Below are positions 53,339 to 62,094 of a stretch of DNA of 64,000 nt, piece after piece. The position numbers and the translations under genes are program-made. A model generated the notes under the pieces. That model was given only the letters and a program-made list of their open reading frames with translations, ran no database searches and had not been told where the DNA came from. The stretch's first letter is position 1. Every line of letters begins with the position of its first letter. This stretch comes from Orbus sasakiae (lineage in GTDB: Bacteria > Pseudomonadota > Gammaproteobacteria > Enterobacterales > Orbaceae): the NCBI RefSeq assembly GCF_039542345.1, contig NZ_BAABHY010000001.1, positions 372,001 through 436,000 on the forward strand. The letters are read 5' to 3'.

Positions 53339-54325
53339 TTATTTGTTCTGCTCAGCTAATTCTTCTTTCGCCTTTTTCAATAATTCATCCATATTGGACG
53401 CTGAATCATTTGGCACTTTACGAACATCGAATTTAACATGTTTTTGTTTTAACACTTCGAAAACTTTCACATCGTCAGCATTCATTGATAAGACTTTATT
53501 GACCATGACTTTGCCAACAGAGTGAGCCATTGAACCAATATTGAGCGTATTAATTTCTACGCCGCCTTCGACTGCACGCAATACGTCTTGTGGGTTTTCA
53601 AACAAAAGAAGCGCTTTTGTATTACCAAAGCGAGGATCTTTGGAGACTTCAATAATTTTTTTAATTGGCACAACATTTGCCTTTACACCTGGAGGGGCAG
53701 CTTGCTCAATTAATTTTTTGCGTAAATCATCTTTGGCAACGGAATCAGAGACAACGATAATACGGTTTGGGCTAGTTGATTGTGTCCATGCAGTTGCAAC
53801 TTGACCATGTAATAAACGTGAGTCAACTCTTGCTAATACAATTTTAAGTTTGCCATTTCCAAGCGTAGTACCGGGAGGAATGGTATTTTCTGCCTGTGAT
53901 GCTTTACTGTTTTTTGTTGAAGATTGTGATTGGGTTGAGGTTGTCTTTATGCCTTCTTGAGCGGGTTCGATAATCGCAGCCGCAATTTCTTGAGCTGTTT
54001 CCATCGAAAATCGGGAAGAGTAAGCTTCAATTAACATGGGCAAATTAAGACCGGAGACAATAACCCACTTATTTTTATGTTCTTCACACAAGCCATTTGC
54101 TTGATTAAACGGCGTGCCACCCCATAAATCAACTAAAAAAAGAATTTGTTCACTATTATCGAAAGTCGCGATTGCATCTTTCATTTTATCTTTCAAACTT
54201 TCGGGACTATCACTAGGGTGTAATGTTACCGCTTTAACATTTTCTTGTTCACCAAAGATCATAGAGCCCGATTGTAGAATACCTTCTGCAAAGTCGCCAT
54301 GACTTGCCAGAATAATTCCAACCAT
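53339..54325 (-). CDS. manX: Mannose-family PTS component IIAB
   Basis: This 328-aa cytoplasmic phosphotransfer protein has an N-terminal IIA domain with phospho-His9 (ILASHGDF) and a Ser/Thr/Gln/Lys-rich linker (about 125-150). The C-terminal IIB domain has phospho-His173 in DSRLLHGQVATAW. It passes phosphate from HPr to the incoming hexose. The sequence around the IIB domain and the partnership with ManO are Firmicute-like. AGGAGG precedes the ATG. It is the first gene of the operon. Confidence 0.95.
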   Translation of the reverse strand: MVGIILASHGDFAEGILQSGSMIFGEQENVKAVTLHPSDSPESLKDKMKDAIATFDNSEQILFLVDLWGGTPFNQANGLCEEHKNKWVIVSGLNLPMLIEAYSSRFSMETAQEIAAAIIEPAQEGIKTTSTQSQSSTKNSKASQAENTIPPGTTLGNGKLKIVLARVDSRLLHGQVATAWTQSTSPNRIIVVSDSVAKDDLRKKLIEQAAPPGVKANVVPIKKIIEVSKDPRFGNTKALLLFENPQDVLRAVEGGVEINTLNIGSMAHSVGKVMVNKVLSMNADDVKVFEVLKQKHVKFDVRKVPNDSASNMDELLKKAKEELAEQNK

Positions 54326-54356
54326 ATTGAACCTCCTATTTTATATAACATTGCAT

Positions 54357-54385
54357 ATCATATAAAATTTAATAAAGATTTGAAA
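54357..54385 (-). promoter_or_regulatory. manX promoter
   Basis: On the minus strand TTTCAA (54385-54380) and TATGAT (54362-54357) are 17 bp apart, about 30 nt upstream of manX. Confidence 0.55.
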
Positions 54386-54408
54386 TATCAAATATTGTTA
54401 TTTGATAT
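54385..54408. promoter_or_regulatory. Palindromic operator candidate upstream of manX
   Basis: ATATCAAATA and TATTTGATAT are perfect 10-bp inverted arms around TTGT. The site abuts the upstream edge of the manX -35, which favours an activator, but the binding protein is unknown. Confidence 0.6.
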
Positions 54409-54841
54409 CACTTTTTTTAATAAAAAAAATATCTTAAAAAGGCATAAGAACGTTTAATTGCGAATTAAGAAATGTAATATTAATAAAATTAAATGAGATT
54501 TTAATTGAAGCATATTCATGGCGAAATAGAACTTAATCCAAAATTAAGTGATTTTTCATTTTCGACAAAATGAGTTTATTAATGACACCATTATGTTTTA
54601 GTTATGAATTGTCAGTGGATAGCTTGTAGTAAAAGTGATAAGTTAATTACATCTCATGATTAACGCACAACACTTTGATAGTTTTAATCATTTTTTTTGG
54701 AGAATTGTTTAGTATACTCGTTTTAAGTCAATTTATCATGTAAATTCATCATCATTACAGTGCTTTTAAATAACAATAAACCATGTTATTATATGCGGTT
54801 GTAAAATCAACTGAAAATAAAATTTAACACTCATTATGCAT

Positions 54842-54877
54842 GTGCGCTGTCGTGTGGCGCACCACTGTAGTTAAGGA
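54842..54877 (+). promoter_or_regulatory. thrS translational operator (tRNA-Thr anticodon mimic)
   Basis: GTGCGC (54842-54847) and GCGCAC (54857-54862) close a loop that, with one extra T-G pair, leaves seven bases GTCGTGT. Its layout copies a tRNA anticodon loop with U33 and the anticodon CGU. In E. coli thrS the same mimic is bound by ThrRS, blocking the ribosome. The ribosome site AAGGA (54873-54877) follows directly. Confidence 0.8.
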
Positions 54878-54883
54878 ATTATC

Positions 54884-56812
54884 ATGCCAATTATTACTCT
54901 TCCTGATGGAAGCGAACGTCAATTTGACAAACCCGTCACTGTACTCGAAGTTGCGCAAAGCATCGGTACAGGTCTTGCAAAAGCGTGTATTGCAGGCCGT
55001 GTTAATGGTGAACGACGAGATGCTTGTGATTTAATTACACAAGACTCTACACTTGCAATTATTACTGCTAAAGATGACGATGGGCTTGAAATTATTCGCC
55101 ATTCTTGTGCTCATTTATTAGGTCATGCGATTAAACAACTTTGGCCAATGACTAAAATGGCAATTGGACCGACAATTGACAATGGTTTTTACTATGATGT
55201 TGATTTAGAGCATACACTAACAGAAGATGATCTGATTGCGCTTGAAAAACGTATGCTAGAACTTGCTAAAACAAATTATGAAGTGGTCAAAGAAGTGGTG
55301 AGTTGGCAGGAGGCTTATGAAGCATTCACAGAACGCCATGAACCTTATAAATTGGCTATCCTTGATGAGAATATTCCTAAGGATGCAACACCAGCTTTAT
55401 ATCATCACCAAGAATATGTGGATATGTGCCGTGGGCCACATGTCCCTAATATGCGTTTTTGTCATCATTTTAAACTACAGAAAATTGCTGGAGCTTATTG
55501 GCGTGGTGATAGTAAAAATAAAATGTTGCAACGTATTTATGGTACAGCTTGGGCTGATAAAAAACAATTAGATGCGTATTTACAGTTTTTAGAAGAAGCA
55601 GCAAAACGTGACCACCGCCGTATTGGTAAACAACTTGATTTATACCATATGCAAGAAGAAGCGCCGGGTATGGTGTTTTGGCATAATGATGGTTGGACTA
55701 TTTTTAGAGAACTTGAAGCTTTCGTGCGAGTTAAACTAAAAGAGTACCAATATCAAGAAGTCAAAGGTCCATTTATGATGGATCGCGTCTTGTGGGAAAA
55801 AACAGGTCACTGGGCAAATTATCAAGATTTAATGTTTACTACATCATCAGAAAATCGTGAATATTGCATCAAGCCAATGAACTGTCCAGGTCATGTGCAA
55901 ATATTTAATCAAGGTTTAAAATCATATCGTGATTTACCCTTAAGAATGGCTGAGTTTGGTAGCTGTCATCGTAACGAACCATCTGGTTCACTACATGGTT
56001 TAATGCGCGTACGTGGTTTTACCCAAGATGATGCTCATATTTTTTGTACAGAAAGCCAAATTCGCCAAGAAGTAAATAGCTGTATCAAAATGGTATATGA
56101 TATGTACAGCACATTCGGTTTTAAAGATATCACTGTTAAATTATCGACACGTCCAGAAAAACGTATTGGACGTGAAGAAGCATGGGATATTGCTGAACGA
56201 GATTTAGCTGAATGTTTGACTGAAAATGGTATTGAGTTTGAATATTTACCTGGTGAGGGTGCATTTTATGGACCTAAAATCGAATTCACACTACATGACT
56301 GCTTAGGCCGAGCATGGCAATGTGGTACTGTTCAACTTGATTTTATGTTACCAGATCGCCTTGATGCAACGTATGTAGGTGAAGACAACGACAGACATAT
56401 TCCTGTTATGATTCATCGTGCTATTTTAGGTTCAATGGAACGTTTCATCGGTATTTTAACCGAAAACTGCGCTGGATTTTTCCCAACATGGCTTGCACCA
56501 ACTCAAGCAGTAGTCATTAATATTACAGATAATCAAGCGACTTATGTACAAGAATTAGCGGATAGATTGCAACAAGCGGGTATCCGTACTAAAGCGGATT
56601 TGCGTAATGAAAAAATTGGCTTTAAAATTCGGGAACATACTTTAAAACGTGTTCCTTATATGCTGGTTTGTGGTGATAAAGAAGTTGAAGCAGGAAAAGT
56701 TTCAGTTCGTACACGTCAAGGTAAAGATCTTGGTAGCTTTGAAGTCGAACATGTTGTAGAATTGTTGCAAAACGAAATTCGTACTCGTTCTTTGAATCAA
56801 ATTGGTGAATAA
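54884..56812 (+). CDS. thrS: Threonyl-tRNA synthetase
   Basis: At 642 aa this has the E. coli length. The TGS domain comes first (ITLPDGSERQFDKPVTVLEVAQSIG). The editing domain has HSCAHLLGHAIKQLWP and the later CRGPHVPN. The class II catalytic core has PMNCPGHVQIF (zinc Cys), RMAEFGSCHRNEPSG and motif 3 (HRAILGSMERFIGIL). The C-terminal anticodon-binding domain follows. Translation is probably autoregulated through the leader. It heads the thrS-infC-rpmI-rplT cluster. Confidence 0.98.
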   Translation: MPIITLPDGSERQFDKPVTVLEVAQSIGTGLAKACIAGRVNGERRDACDLITQDSTLAIITAKDDDGLEIIRHSCAHLLGHAIKQLWPMTKMAIGPTIDNGFYYDVDLEHTLTEDDLIALEKRMLELAKTNYEVVKEVVSWQEAYEAFTERHEPYKLAILDENIPKDATPALYHHQEYVDMCRGPHVPNMRFCHHFKLQKIAGAYWRGDSKNKMLQRIYGTAWADKKQLDAYLQFLEEAAKRDHRRIGKQLDLYHMQEEAPGMVFWHNDGWTIFRELEAFVRVKLKEYQYQEVKGPFMMDRVLWEKTGHWANYQDLMFTTSSENREYCIKPMNCPGHVQIFNQGLKSYRDLPLRMAEFGSCHRNEPSGSLHGLMRVRGFTQDDAHIFCTESQIRQEVNSCIKMVYDMYSTFGFKDITVKLSTRPEKRIGREEAWDIAERDLAECLTENGIEFEYLPGEGAFYGPKIEFTLHDCLGRAWQCGTVQLDFMLPDRLDATYVGEDNDRHIPVMIHRAILGSMERFIGILTENCAGFFPTWLAPTQAVVINITDNQATYVQELADRLQQAGIRTKADLRNEKIGFKIREHTLKRVPYMLVCGDKEVEAGKVSVRTRQGKDLGSFEVEHVVELLQNEIRTRSLNQIGE

Positions 56813-56858
56813 AACACCGATTTGGTTTTGTTATTGTATTTGATTGGAGGATTTAAGT

Positions 56859-57401
56859 ATTAAAGCCGGAAAACGTATTCAAACAACTCGTGCACATAAG
56901 ATTAATGATGAGATCACCGCACAGGAAGTCCGATTAACAGGTATCGAAGGTGAACAACTTGGTGTTGTGAGCTTAAATGAAGCGATAAGGCAAGCTGAAG
57001 ATGCGTCTTTAGATTTAGTTGAGATTAGTCCAAATGCAGAGCCGCCAGTTTGTCGTATCATGGATTACGGCAAATTCATCTATGAAAAGAGCAAAGCAAC
57101 AAAAGAACAGAAAAAGAAACAAAAGGTTGTTCAGGTTAAGGAAATAAAATTCCGACCTGGTACAGATGAAGGTGACTATCAGGTAAAACTCCGCAGCCTG
57201 ATTCGCTTTCTCGAAGATGGTGATAAAGCCAAAGTTACGCTGCGATTCCGTGGTCGTGAAATGGCTCACCAACAGTTAGGTATTGAAATGCTTGATCGCA
57301 TTAAAGAAGACTTAGCTGATTTGGCTGTCGTTGAATCTTATCCAACTAAGATTGAAGGTCGTCAAATGATCATGGTGCTTGCACCTAAGAAGAAATCGTA
57401 G
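56859..57401 (+). CDS. infC: Translation initiation factor IF-3 (AUU start)
   Basis: The protein matches IF-3 throughout, with the N-domain LVEISPNAEPPVCRIMDYGKF, the lysine-rich linker and the C-domain VTLRFRGREMAHQQLG. Starting at ATT 56859 (IKAGKRIQT) gives 180 aa, equal to E. coli. The ribosome site GGAGG (56846-56850) is spaced 8 nt before this ATT, not before the TTG at 56844. E. coli infC also uses AUU, which IF-3 discriminates against, giving autoregulation. The gene follows thrS by 46 nt. Confidence 0.95.
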   Translation: MKAGKRIQTTRAHKINDEITAQEVRLTGIEGEQLGVVSLNEAIRQAEDASLDLVEISPNAEPPVCRIMDYGKFIYEKSKATKEQKKKQKVVQVKEIKFRPGTDEGDYQVKLRSLIRFLEDGDKAKVTLRFRGREMAHQQLGIEMLDRIKEDLADLAVVESYPTKIEGRQMIMVLAPKKKS

Positions 57402-57484
57402 GTTTTAACAAGTTTATTCTTGTGTGAATAAGAATAACACCTATTATTTTATATTATTAACAATGCGGATGTGGAAGTATTATT

Positions 57485-57682
57485 ATGCCAAAAATTAAAA
57501 CTGTACGAGGCGCAGCAAAACGCTTCAAAAAAACAGCTTCTGGTGGTTTTAAACACAAGCAAGCTAACAAGAGTCATATCTTAACTAAAAAATCGACAAA
57601 ACGTAAACGTCACCTACGTGGTTTGACCATGGTTTCAAAAGGTGATTTAGGTTTAGTCAAAGCGTGTATTCCACACGTTTAA
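57485..57682 (+). CDS. rpmI: 50S ribosomal protein L35
   Basis: At 65 aa and very basic, this begins PKIKTVRGAAKRFKKTASGGFKHKQA and contains HLRGLTMVSKGD, the L35 signature. It follows infC by 83 nt and precedes rplT by 19 nt. In E. coli the pair is controlled by L20; I did not identify the pseudoknot here. Confidence 0.98.
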   Translation: MPKIKTVRGAAKRFKKTASGGFKHKQANKSHILTKKSTKRKRHLRGLTMVSKGDLGLVKACIPHV

Positions 57683-57701
57683 TTTAATTTAGGAGATTAT
57701 T

Positions 57702-58055
57702 ATGGCTCGTGTTAAACGTGGTGTTATCGCTCGTGCTCGTCACAAGAAAATTTTAAAGCAAGCAAAAGGTTATTATGGTGCACGTTCACGTGTATATCGT
57801 GTTGCATTCCAGGCTGTTATCAAAGCTGGTCAATACGCATACCGCGACCGTCGTCAACGTAAACGTCAATTCCGTCAATTATGGATCGTACGTATCAACG
57901 CGGCAGCGCGTCAATGTGGTTTATCTTACAGCCGTTTCATCAATGGTTTAAAGAAAGCTTCAATTGAAATCGATCGTAAGATTTTAGCTGATATTGCGGT
58001 ATTTGATAAAAATGCCTTTGCAGCTCTTGTTGAAAAAGCAAAAGCAGCATTATAA
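57702..58055 (+). CDS. rplT: 50S ribosomal protein L20
   Basis: At 117 aa this opens ARVKRGVIARARHKKILKQAKGYYGARSRVYRVA, the long basic N-terminal helix that enters 23S rRNA. The globular domain has WIVRINAAARQCGLSYSRFINGLKKA. L20 is required for early 50S assembly and represses rpmI-rplT translation in E. coli. AGGAG precedes the ATG. Confidence 0.98.
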   Translation: MARVKRGVIARARHKKILKQAKGYYGARSRVYRVAFQAVIKAGQYAYRDRRQRKRQFRQLWIVRINAAARQCGLSYSRFINGLKKASIEIDRKILADIAVFDKNAFAALVEKAKAAL

Positions 58056-58063
58056 TTTTTAAT

Positions 58064-58100
58064 TTGAGGTCGAAGTGATTCGACCTCAATTTTCATTTTT
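58064..58100 (+). terminator. Terminator after rplT
   Basis: An 11-bp perfect stem TTGAGGTCGAA / TTCGACCTCAA with a GTGA tetraloop is followed by TTTTCATTTTT. It separates the ribosomal genes from the pheM-pheST unit. Confidence 0.88.
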
Positions 58101-58121
58101 AAAACCATTAAGAGATTAATT

Positions 58122-58166
58122 ATGTACACAGTTTTTTTTCGTTTCTTTTTTCGCTTTATTAAATGA
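58122..58166 (+). CDS. pheM: Phe-rich leader peptide of pheST
   Basis: The 14-codon frame ATG-TGA encodes MYTVFFRFFFRFIK with six phenylalanines, like the E. coli PheM leader. Ribosome stalling at Phe codons under low charged tRNA-Phe would set the RNA fold before pheS. A terminator hairpin follows 40 nt later. Confidence 0.9.
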   Translation: MYTVFFRFFFRFIK

Positions 58167-58174
58167 ATTCATTT

Positions 58175-58233
58175 TGAGGCAGAATGAAAACGAAAACGAA
58201 TTGTCAAAGGCCTCATTTAGAGGCCTTTTTTTT
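58175..58233 (+). promoter_or_regulatory. pheST attenuator
   Basis: AAAGGCCTC (58206-58214) and GAGGCCTTT (58220-58228) form the terminator stem, followed by a long T run. An upstream GAGGC (58175-58179) can pair with GCCTC of the left arm as antiterminator, giving two exclusive folds coupled to pheM translation. Confidence 0.85.
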
Positions 58234-58313
58234 ATCAACCGTTTATAAGTAAAATTTTAAGTAAATAGGATGCTAGTAATCATAGCAACCAATACAAATA
58301 TAAAGAGGATACT

Positions 58314-59297
58314 ATGTCTCAGTTAATTGAGTTGGTAGACAAAGCCAAATTGGCGATAGCCGATGCGCAAGATATTAATGCAATAGAACAGATTCGCGTT
58401 GAATATTTAGGTAAAAAAGGTCATTTCACATTGCAAATGGCCTCGCTGCGTGATGTCCCAGCTGAAGAAAGACCTGCAGTAGGACAAAAAATTAATGATG
58501 CAAAACAAGATGTTGTATCTGCATTAAATGACAAAAAAGCGATGCTTGAACGAGCGGCTTTAAATGCTAAATTAGCCAACGAAACTATTGATGTAACCTT
58601 ACCGGGTAAAAAAATGGCTGAGGGTGGTTTGCATCCGGTTACGCTGACCATTAATCGTCTTGTTGACTTCTTTGGCAAACTTGGTTTTGTCGTTGAAACT
58701 GGTCCAGAAATTGAAGATGATTATCATAATTTTGATGCACTGAATATACCTGCTCATCATCCGGCAAGAGCTGATCATGATACATTTTGGTTCGATGCAA
58801 ATCGGTTATTACGTACACAAACTTCAACCGTTCAAATTCGTACGATGGAAAATCAAAAACCGCCTATTCGAATTATTGCACCAGGTAGAACCTACCGTAA
58901 TGATTATGACCAAACCCATACACCAATGTTTCATCAGATGGAAGGGTTAATCATTGATAAAAATATCAGTTTTACACATTTAAAAGGGTTATTACATGAT
59001 TTCCTTCATTGCTTTTTTGAAGATGATATGGAGATTCGTTTTAGACCCGGTTACTTCCCATTTACAGAACCTTCAGCAGAAGTTGATATAAAAGCTAAAA
59101 ATGGTAAATGGCTTGAGGTATTAGGCTGCGGTATGGTACACCCTAATGTACTACGTAATGTTGGTATTGACCCTGAAGTTTATAGTGGTTTTGCTTTTGG
59201 GATGGGGATGGAACGTTTGACCATGTTACGTTATGGCGTAACTGATTTACGTTCATTCTTTGAAAATGATTTACGTTTTTTAAAACAATTTAACTAG
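58314..59297 (+). CDS. pheS: Phenylalanyl-tRNA synthetase alpha subunit
   Basis: At 327 aa this has the E. coli length. An N-terminal coiled coil comes first, then the class II catalytic core with GLHPVTLTINRLVDFFGKLGF, motif 2 RTYRNDYDQTHTPMFHQMEG and motif 3 (GFAFGMGMERLTMLRYGV). It forms an alpha2-beta2 enzyme with PheT. Expression is predicted to be controlled by the pheM attenuator. Confidence 0.98.
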   Translation: MSQLIELVDKAKLAIADAQDINAIEQIRVEYLGKKGHFTLQMASLRDVPAEERPAVGQKINDAKQDVVSALNDKKAMLERAALNAKLANETIDVTLPGKKMAEGGLHPVTLTINRLVDFFGKLGFVVETGPEIEDDYHNFDALNIPAHHPARADHDTFWFDANRLLRTQTSTVQIRTMENQKPPIRIIAPGRTYRNDYDQTHTPMFHQMEGLIIDKNISFTHLKGLLHDFLHCFFEDDMEIRFRPGYFPFTEPSAEVDIKAKNGKWLEVLGCGMVHPNVLRNVGIDPEVYSGFAFGMGMERLTMLRYGVTDLRSFFENDLRFLKQFN

Positions 59298-59314
59298 TCT
59301 AAGGGATACCAAAC

Positions 59315-61702
59315 ATGAAATTTAGTGAAAGCTGGCTACGTGAGTGGGTTAACCCAGATATTAGCAGTGAACAATTATCTGATCAACTAACAATGGCAGG
59401 TCTTGAAGTTGATGATGTAGAAAAAGTTGCAGGGGATTTTACTGGTGTTGTCATTGGTAAAGTTGTTGAGTGTGAACAACATCCAAATGCAGACAAGCTC
59501 CGTATTACTAAAGTTGATATTGGACGTGAAACTTTATTAAATATTGTCTGTGGTGCACCAAATTGCCGTAAAGGTTTGACAGTTGCTTGTGCAACAATAG
59601 GTGCAGTTTTACCCGGTGATTTTCAAATTAAGGCAGCGAAACTGAGAGGTGAACCATCAGAAGGAATGCTATGTTCATATTCTGAACTAGGTATAGCTGA
59701 TGATCAAAATGGCATCATTGAATTACCGAGTGATGCACCTTTAGGTGAAGATATCCGCAAATATTTAAAACTTGATGATTGCATCATTGAAGTAAGCGTG
59801 ACACCAAACCGTGCTGACTGTTTTGGTATTATTGGTATTGCACGTGATATTTCAGCGGTTAACAATATTACCGTTGTTGAACCTAAGTTTAAAACTCCAG
59901 CGGTTGCAAGTAATGATAAAGTCAGTATTAAAGTGCTTGAACCCAAAGCCGCACCAAGATATTTAGGGCGTGTTGTTAAAGGTATTGATGTTAGTGCTCA
60001 AACACCTTTGTGGATGAAAGAAAAATTACGTCGAAGTGGCATTCGTTCTATTGATGCTGTTGTGGATATTACTAATTATGTATTAATCGAATTAGGTCAT
60101 CCTATGCATGCATTTGATTTACAAAAAATCGAAGGTGGTATTACGGTTCGTTATGGTCATCCAAACGAAAAATTAGTATTACTTGATGGTACTGAAGTGA
60201 CGATTAAAGACCATACCTTAGTGATTGCGGATGATAAAAAAGCATTAGCATTAGCCGGTATATTTGGTGGACAAGACTCAGGTGTTAATACTGAAACGAA
60301 AGATATATTATTAGAAGCAGCATTTTTTTCACCACTAGCTATAGCGGGTAAAGCAAGGGAATATGGTTTGCACACTGATGCTTCGCATCGTTATGAACGT
60401 GGGGTTGACCCAGCTTTACAACATAAAGCAATGCAACGTGCAACCGAATTACTATTAAGTATTTGTGGTGGTGCTGCTGGTCCAATTATTGATGTCACCG
60501 ATCCAAATGAAATGCCAAAACAAGCAACCATTTCATTACGTCGAGAAAAAGTAGATAGCCTTATTGGTTATCATATTGATGCTAAAAGAATTATGGATAT
60601 TCTTGTCCGTTTAGGTTGTGATGTTGTTTCACACGGGAATGTATGGCAAGTGAAAGCACCAAGTTGGCGTTTTGATATACAAATTGAAGAAGACCTTATA
60701 GAAGAGATCGCACGCATTTATGGCTACAATAATATTCCTAATCAAAATTTGAATATTGATTTAGTTATGCACGCCAATGCTGAAGGCTCTATTCCATTAA
60801 CACGTTTTAAAAATCTACTTGTTGATCGTGGATATCAAGAAGCTGTCACATACAGTTTTGTTGATCCAAAAACACAATCATTACTTCATCCACAGCAAGA
60901 TGCAATTATATTACCAAATCCAATCTCTACGGAAATGTCAGCGATGCGTTTATCGTTGTGGACCGGATTATTAGATGCTGTTGTCTATAATCAAAATCGT
61001 CAACAACAACGTATTCGCTTATTTGAAACAGGTTTACGCTTTGTTCCAGATCAAAATAGTGAATTAGGGATCAAACAACAGACTATGTTAGCTGGCGTGA
61101 TTACCGGATCATTATATGATGAACATTGGGCTATTAAGAAACAGCCCGTTGATTTTTTCGATCTTAAAGGTGATGTTGAGGCCATTCTAGCTATATCAGG
61201 ATTAATGGATGTGATTAAGTTCAAAAAATCAGACAATCCAGCTTTACATCCCGGGCAAAATGCGTCTTTATATATAAACGACGAATTAGTCGGTTATTTA
61301 GGCGTTCTACATCCTGAAATAGAAAAGAAACTTGGTTTAAACAGTAAAGCACTTGTTTTTGAACTCATTTTAGATAAAATTAGCGCCAAGAAAATTCCTG
61401 CCGCACAAGATGTTTCAAAATATCCAGCGAATCGACGCGATATTGCCATTGTCGTGGACAGTGAAGTATGCGCCGCAGATATTTTAAGTGTATGTAAAAG
61501 CGTTGGCGGCGAGCAATTGGTTGATGTTAATTTATTTGACATGTACCAAGGCGATAATATCAAAACTGGGCAAAAAAGTTTAGCTATCAGTTTGATATTA
61601 CAAGATAAAACGCGTACACTAGAAGATGAAGATATAACTCATATTGTAAGTCAATGTATTTCTGCCTTACAAAATCGTTTCAAAGCATTATTAAGAGAAT
61701 AA
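59315..61702 (+). CDS. pheT: Phenylalanyl-tRNA synthetase beta subunit
   Basis: At 795 aa this has an N-terminal tRNA-binding EMAP-like domain (VVIGKVVECEQHPNADKLRITKVDIG). The B3/B4 editing region (RYLGRVVKGI, VDITNYVLIELGHPMHAFDL), B5 and the catalytic-like core follow, with a C-terminal anticodon-binding domain (SKYPANRRDIAIVVD). It lies 17 nt after pheS; ihfA starts 5 nt after its stop. Confidence 0.98.
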   Translation: MKFSESWLREWVNPDISSEQLSDQLTMAGLEVDDVEKVAGDFTGVVIGKVVECEQHPNADKLRITKVDIGRETLLNIVCGAPNCRKGLTVACATIGAVLPGDFQIKAAKLRGEPSEGMLCSYSELGIADDQNGIIELPSDAPLGEDIRKYLKLDDCIIEVSVTPNRADCFGIIGIARDISAVNNITVVEPKFKTPAVASNDKVSIKVLEPKAAPRYLGRVVKGIDVSAQTPLWMKEKLRRSGIRSIDAVVDITNYVLIELGHPMHAFDLQKIEGGITVRYGHPNEKLVLLDGTEVTIKDHTLVIADDKKALALAGIFGGQDSGVNTETKDILLEAAFFSPLAIAGKAREYGLHTDASHRYERGVDPALQHKAMQRATELLLSICGGAAGPIIDVTDPNEMPKQATISLRREKVDSLIGYHIDAKRIMDILVRLGCDVVSHGNVWQVKAPSWRFDIQIEEDLIEEIARIYGYNNIPNQNLNIDLVMHANAEGSIPLTRFKNLLVDRGYQEAVTYSFVDPKTQSLLHPQQDAIILPNPISTEMSAMRLSLWTGLLDAVVYNQNRQQQRIRLFETGLRFVPDQNSELGIKQQTMLAGVITGSLYDEHWAIKKQPVDFFDLKGDVEAILAISGLMDVIKFKKSDNPALHPGQNASLYINDELVGYLGVLHPEIEKKLGLNSKALVFELILDKISAKKIPAAQDVSKYPANRRDIAIVVDSEVCAADILSVCKSVGGEQLVDVNLFDMYQGDNIKTGQKSLAISLILQDKTRTLEDEDITHIVSQCISALQNRFKALLRE

Positions 61703-61707
61703 TAACT

Positions 61708-62001
61708 ATGACATTAACTAAAGCTGATATTGCAGAGCGTCTAACTGACAAACTTAATATAGATAGACAAGAATCAAAAGTTCTTGTAGAGCTTTTCTTT
61801 GAAGAAATCCGAGTCGCCCTAGAAAAAGGTGAAACCGTAAAATTATCTGGTTTTGGTAATTTTACGATTCGTGATAAAAGCTCTCGACCAGGAAGAAATC
61901 CTAAGACCGGTGAAAATGTGGCTATTACGGCTCGTCGTGTCGTTACATTCCGCCCTGGTATTAAATTTAGAGAACGTATTGAAAAGAACTTAAAATCTTA
62001 A
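61708..62001 (+). CDS. ihfA: Integration host factor alpha subunit
   Basis: This 97-aa HU/IHF-family protein opens MTLTKADIAERL and contains VKLSGFGNFTIRDKSSRPGRNPKTGE, including the DNA-bending beta-arm with RPGRNPKTGE. The placement after pheT is the conserved enterobacterial locus of ihfA, which separates it from ihfB and hup. It bends DNA at regulatory sites as a heterodimer with IhfB. The ATG at 61708 is preferred over an upstream frame that overlaps pheT. Confidence 0.96.
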   Translation: MTLTKADIAERLTDKLNIDRQESKVLVELFFEEIRVALEKGETVKLSGFGNFTIRDKSSRPGRNPKTGENVAITARRVVTFRPGIKFRERIEKNLKS

Positions 62002-62020
62002 TTTTACTGTTCTTATTACT

Positions 62021-62047
62021 GAAAGCACTGATTGTATCGGTGCTTTC
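62021..62047 (+). terminator. Terminator after ihfA
   Basis: GAAAGCACTGAT pairs with ATCGGTGCTTTC (one G-T wobble) across a 3-nt loop, followed by TTGTTTG. It lies immediately before the preQ1 riboswitch. Confidence 0.75.
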
Positions 62048-62052
62048 TTGTT

Positions 62053-62089
62053 TGTGGTTCGAAATCCTCCCACATAAAAAAACTAAGGA
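62053..62089 (+). promoter_or_regulatory. preQ1-I riboswitch upstream of queF
   Basis: TGTGG (62053-62057) pairs with CCACA (62070-62074) as P1. The loop starts with TTC and contains CCT. The A-rich tail (62075-62082) ends in CTAAGGA. CCT in the loop can pair with AGG in the tail to give the H-type pseudoknot, which would hide the ribosome site of queF. This is the preQ1 class I layout and the gene behind it makes preQ1, so translational feedback is expected. Confidence 0.88.
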
Positions 62090-62094
62090 AAAAA

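Larger units (their letters stand above)
54326..54883. other. Divergent control region manX / thrS
   Basis: These 558 bp carry the manX promoter with an upstream palindrome (left end) and the thrS leader operator (right end). Both are listed separately. The middle (about 54420-54780) is very AT-rich with no gene or strong hairpin that I can see. Confidence 0.5.

Noticed and set aside
54840..55034. 64-codon plus-strand frame at the thrS start
   Set aside because: It overlaps the thrS leader operator and the start of thrS in another phase and has no ribosome site.
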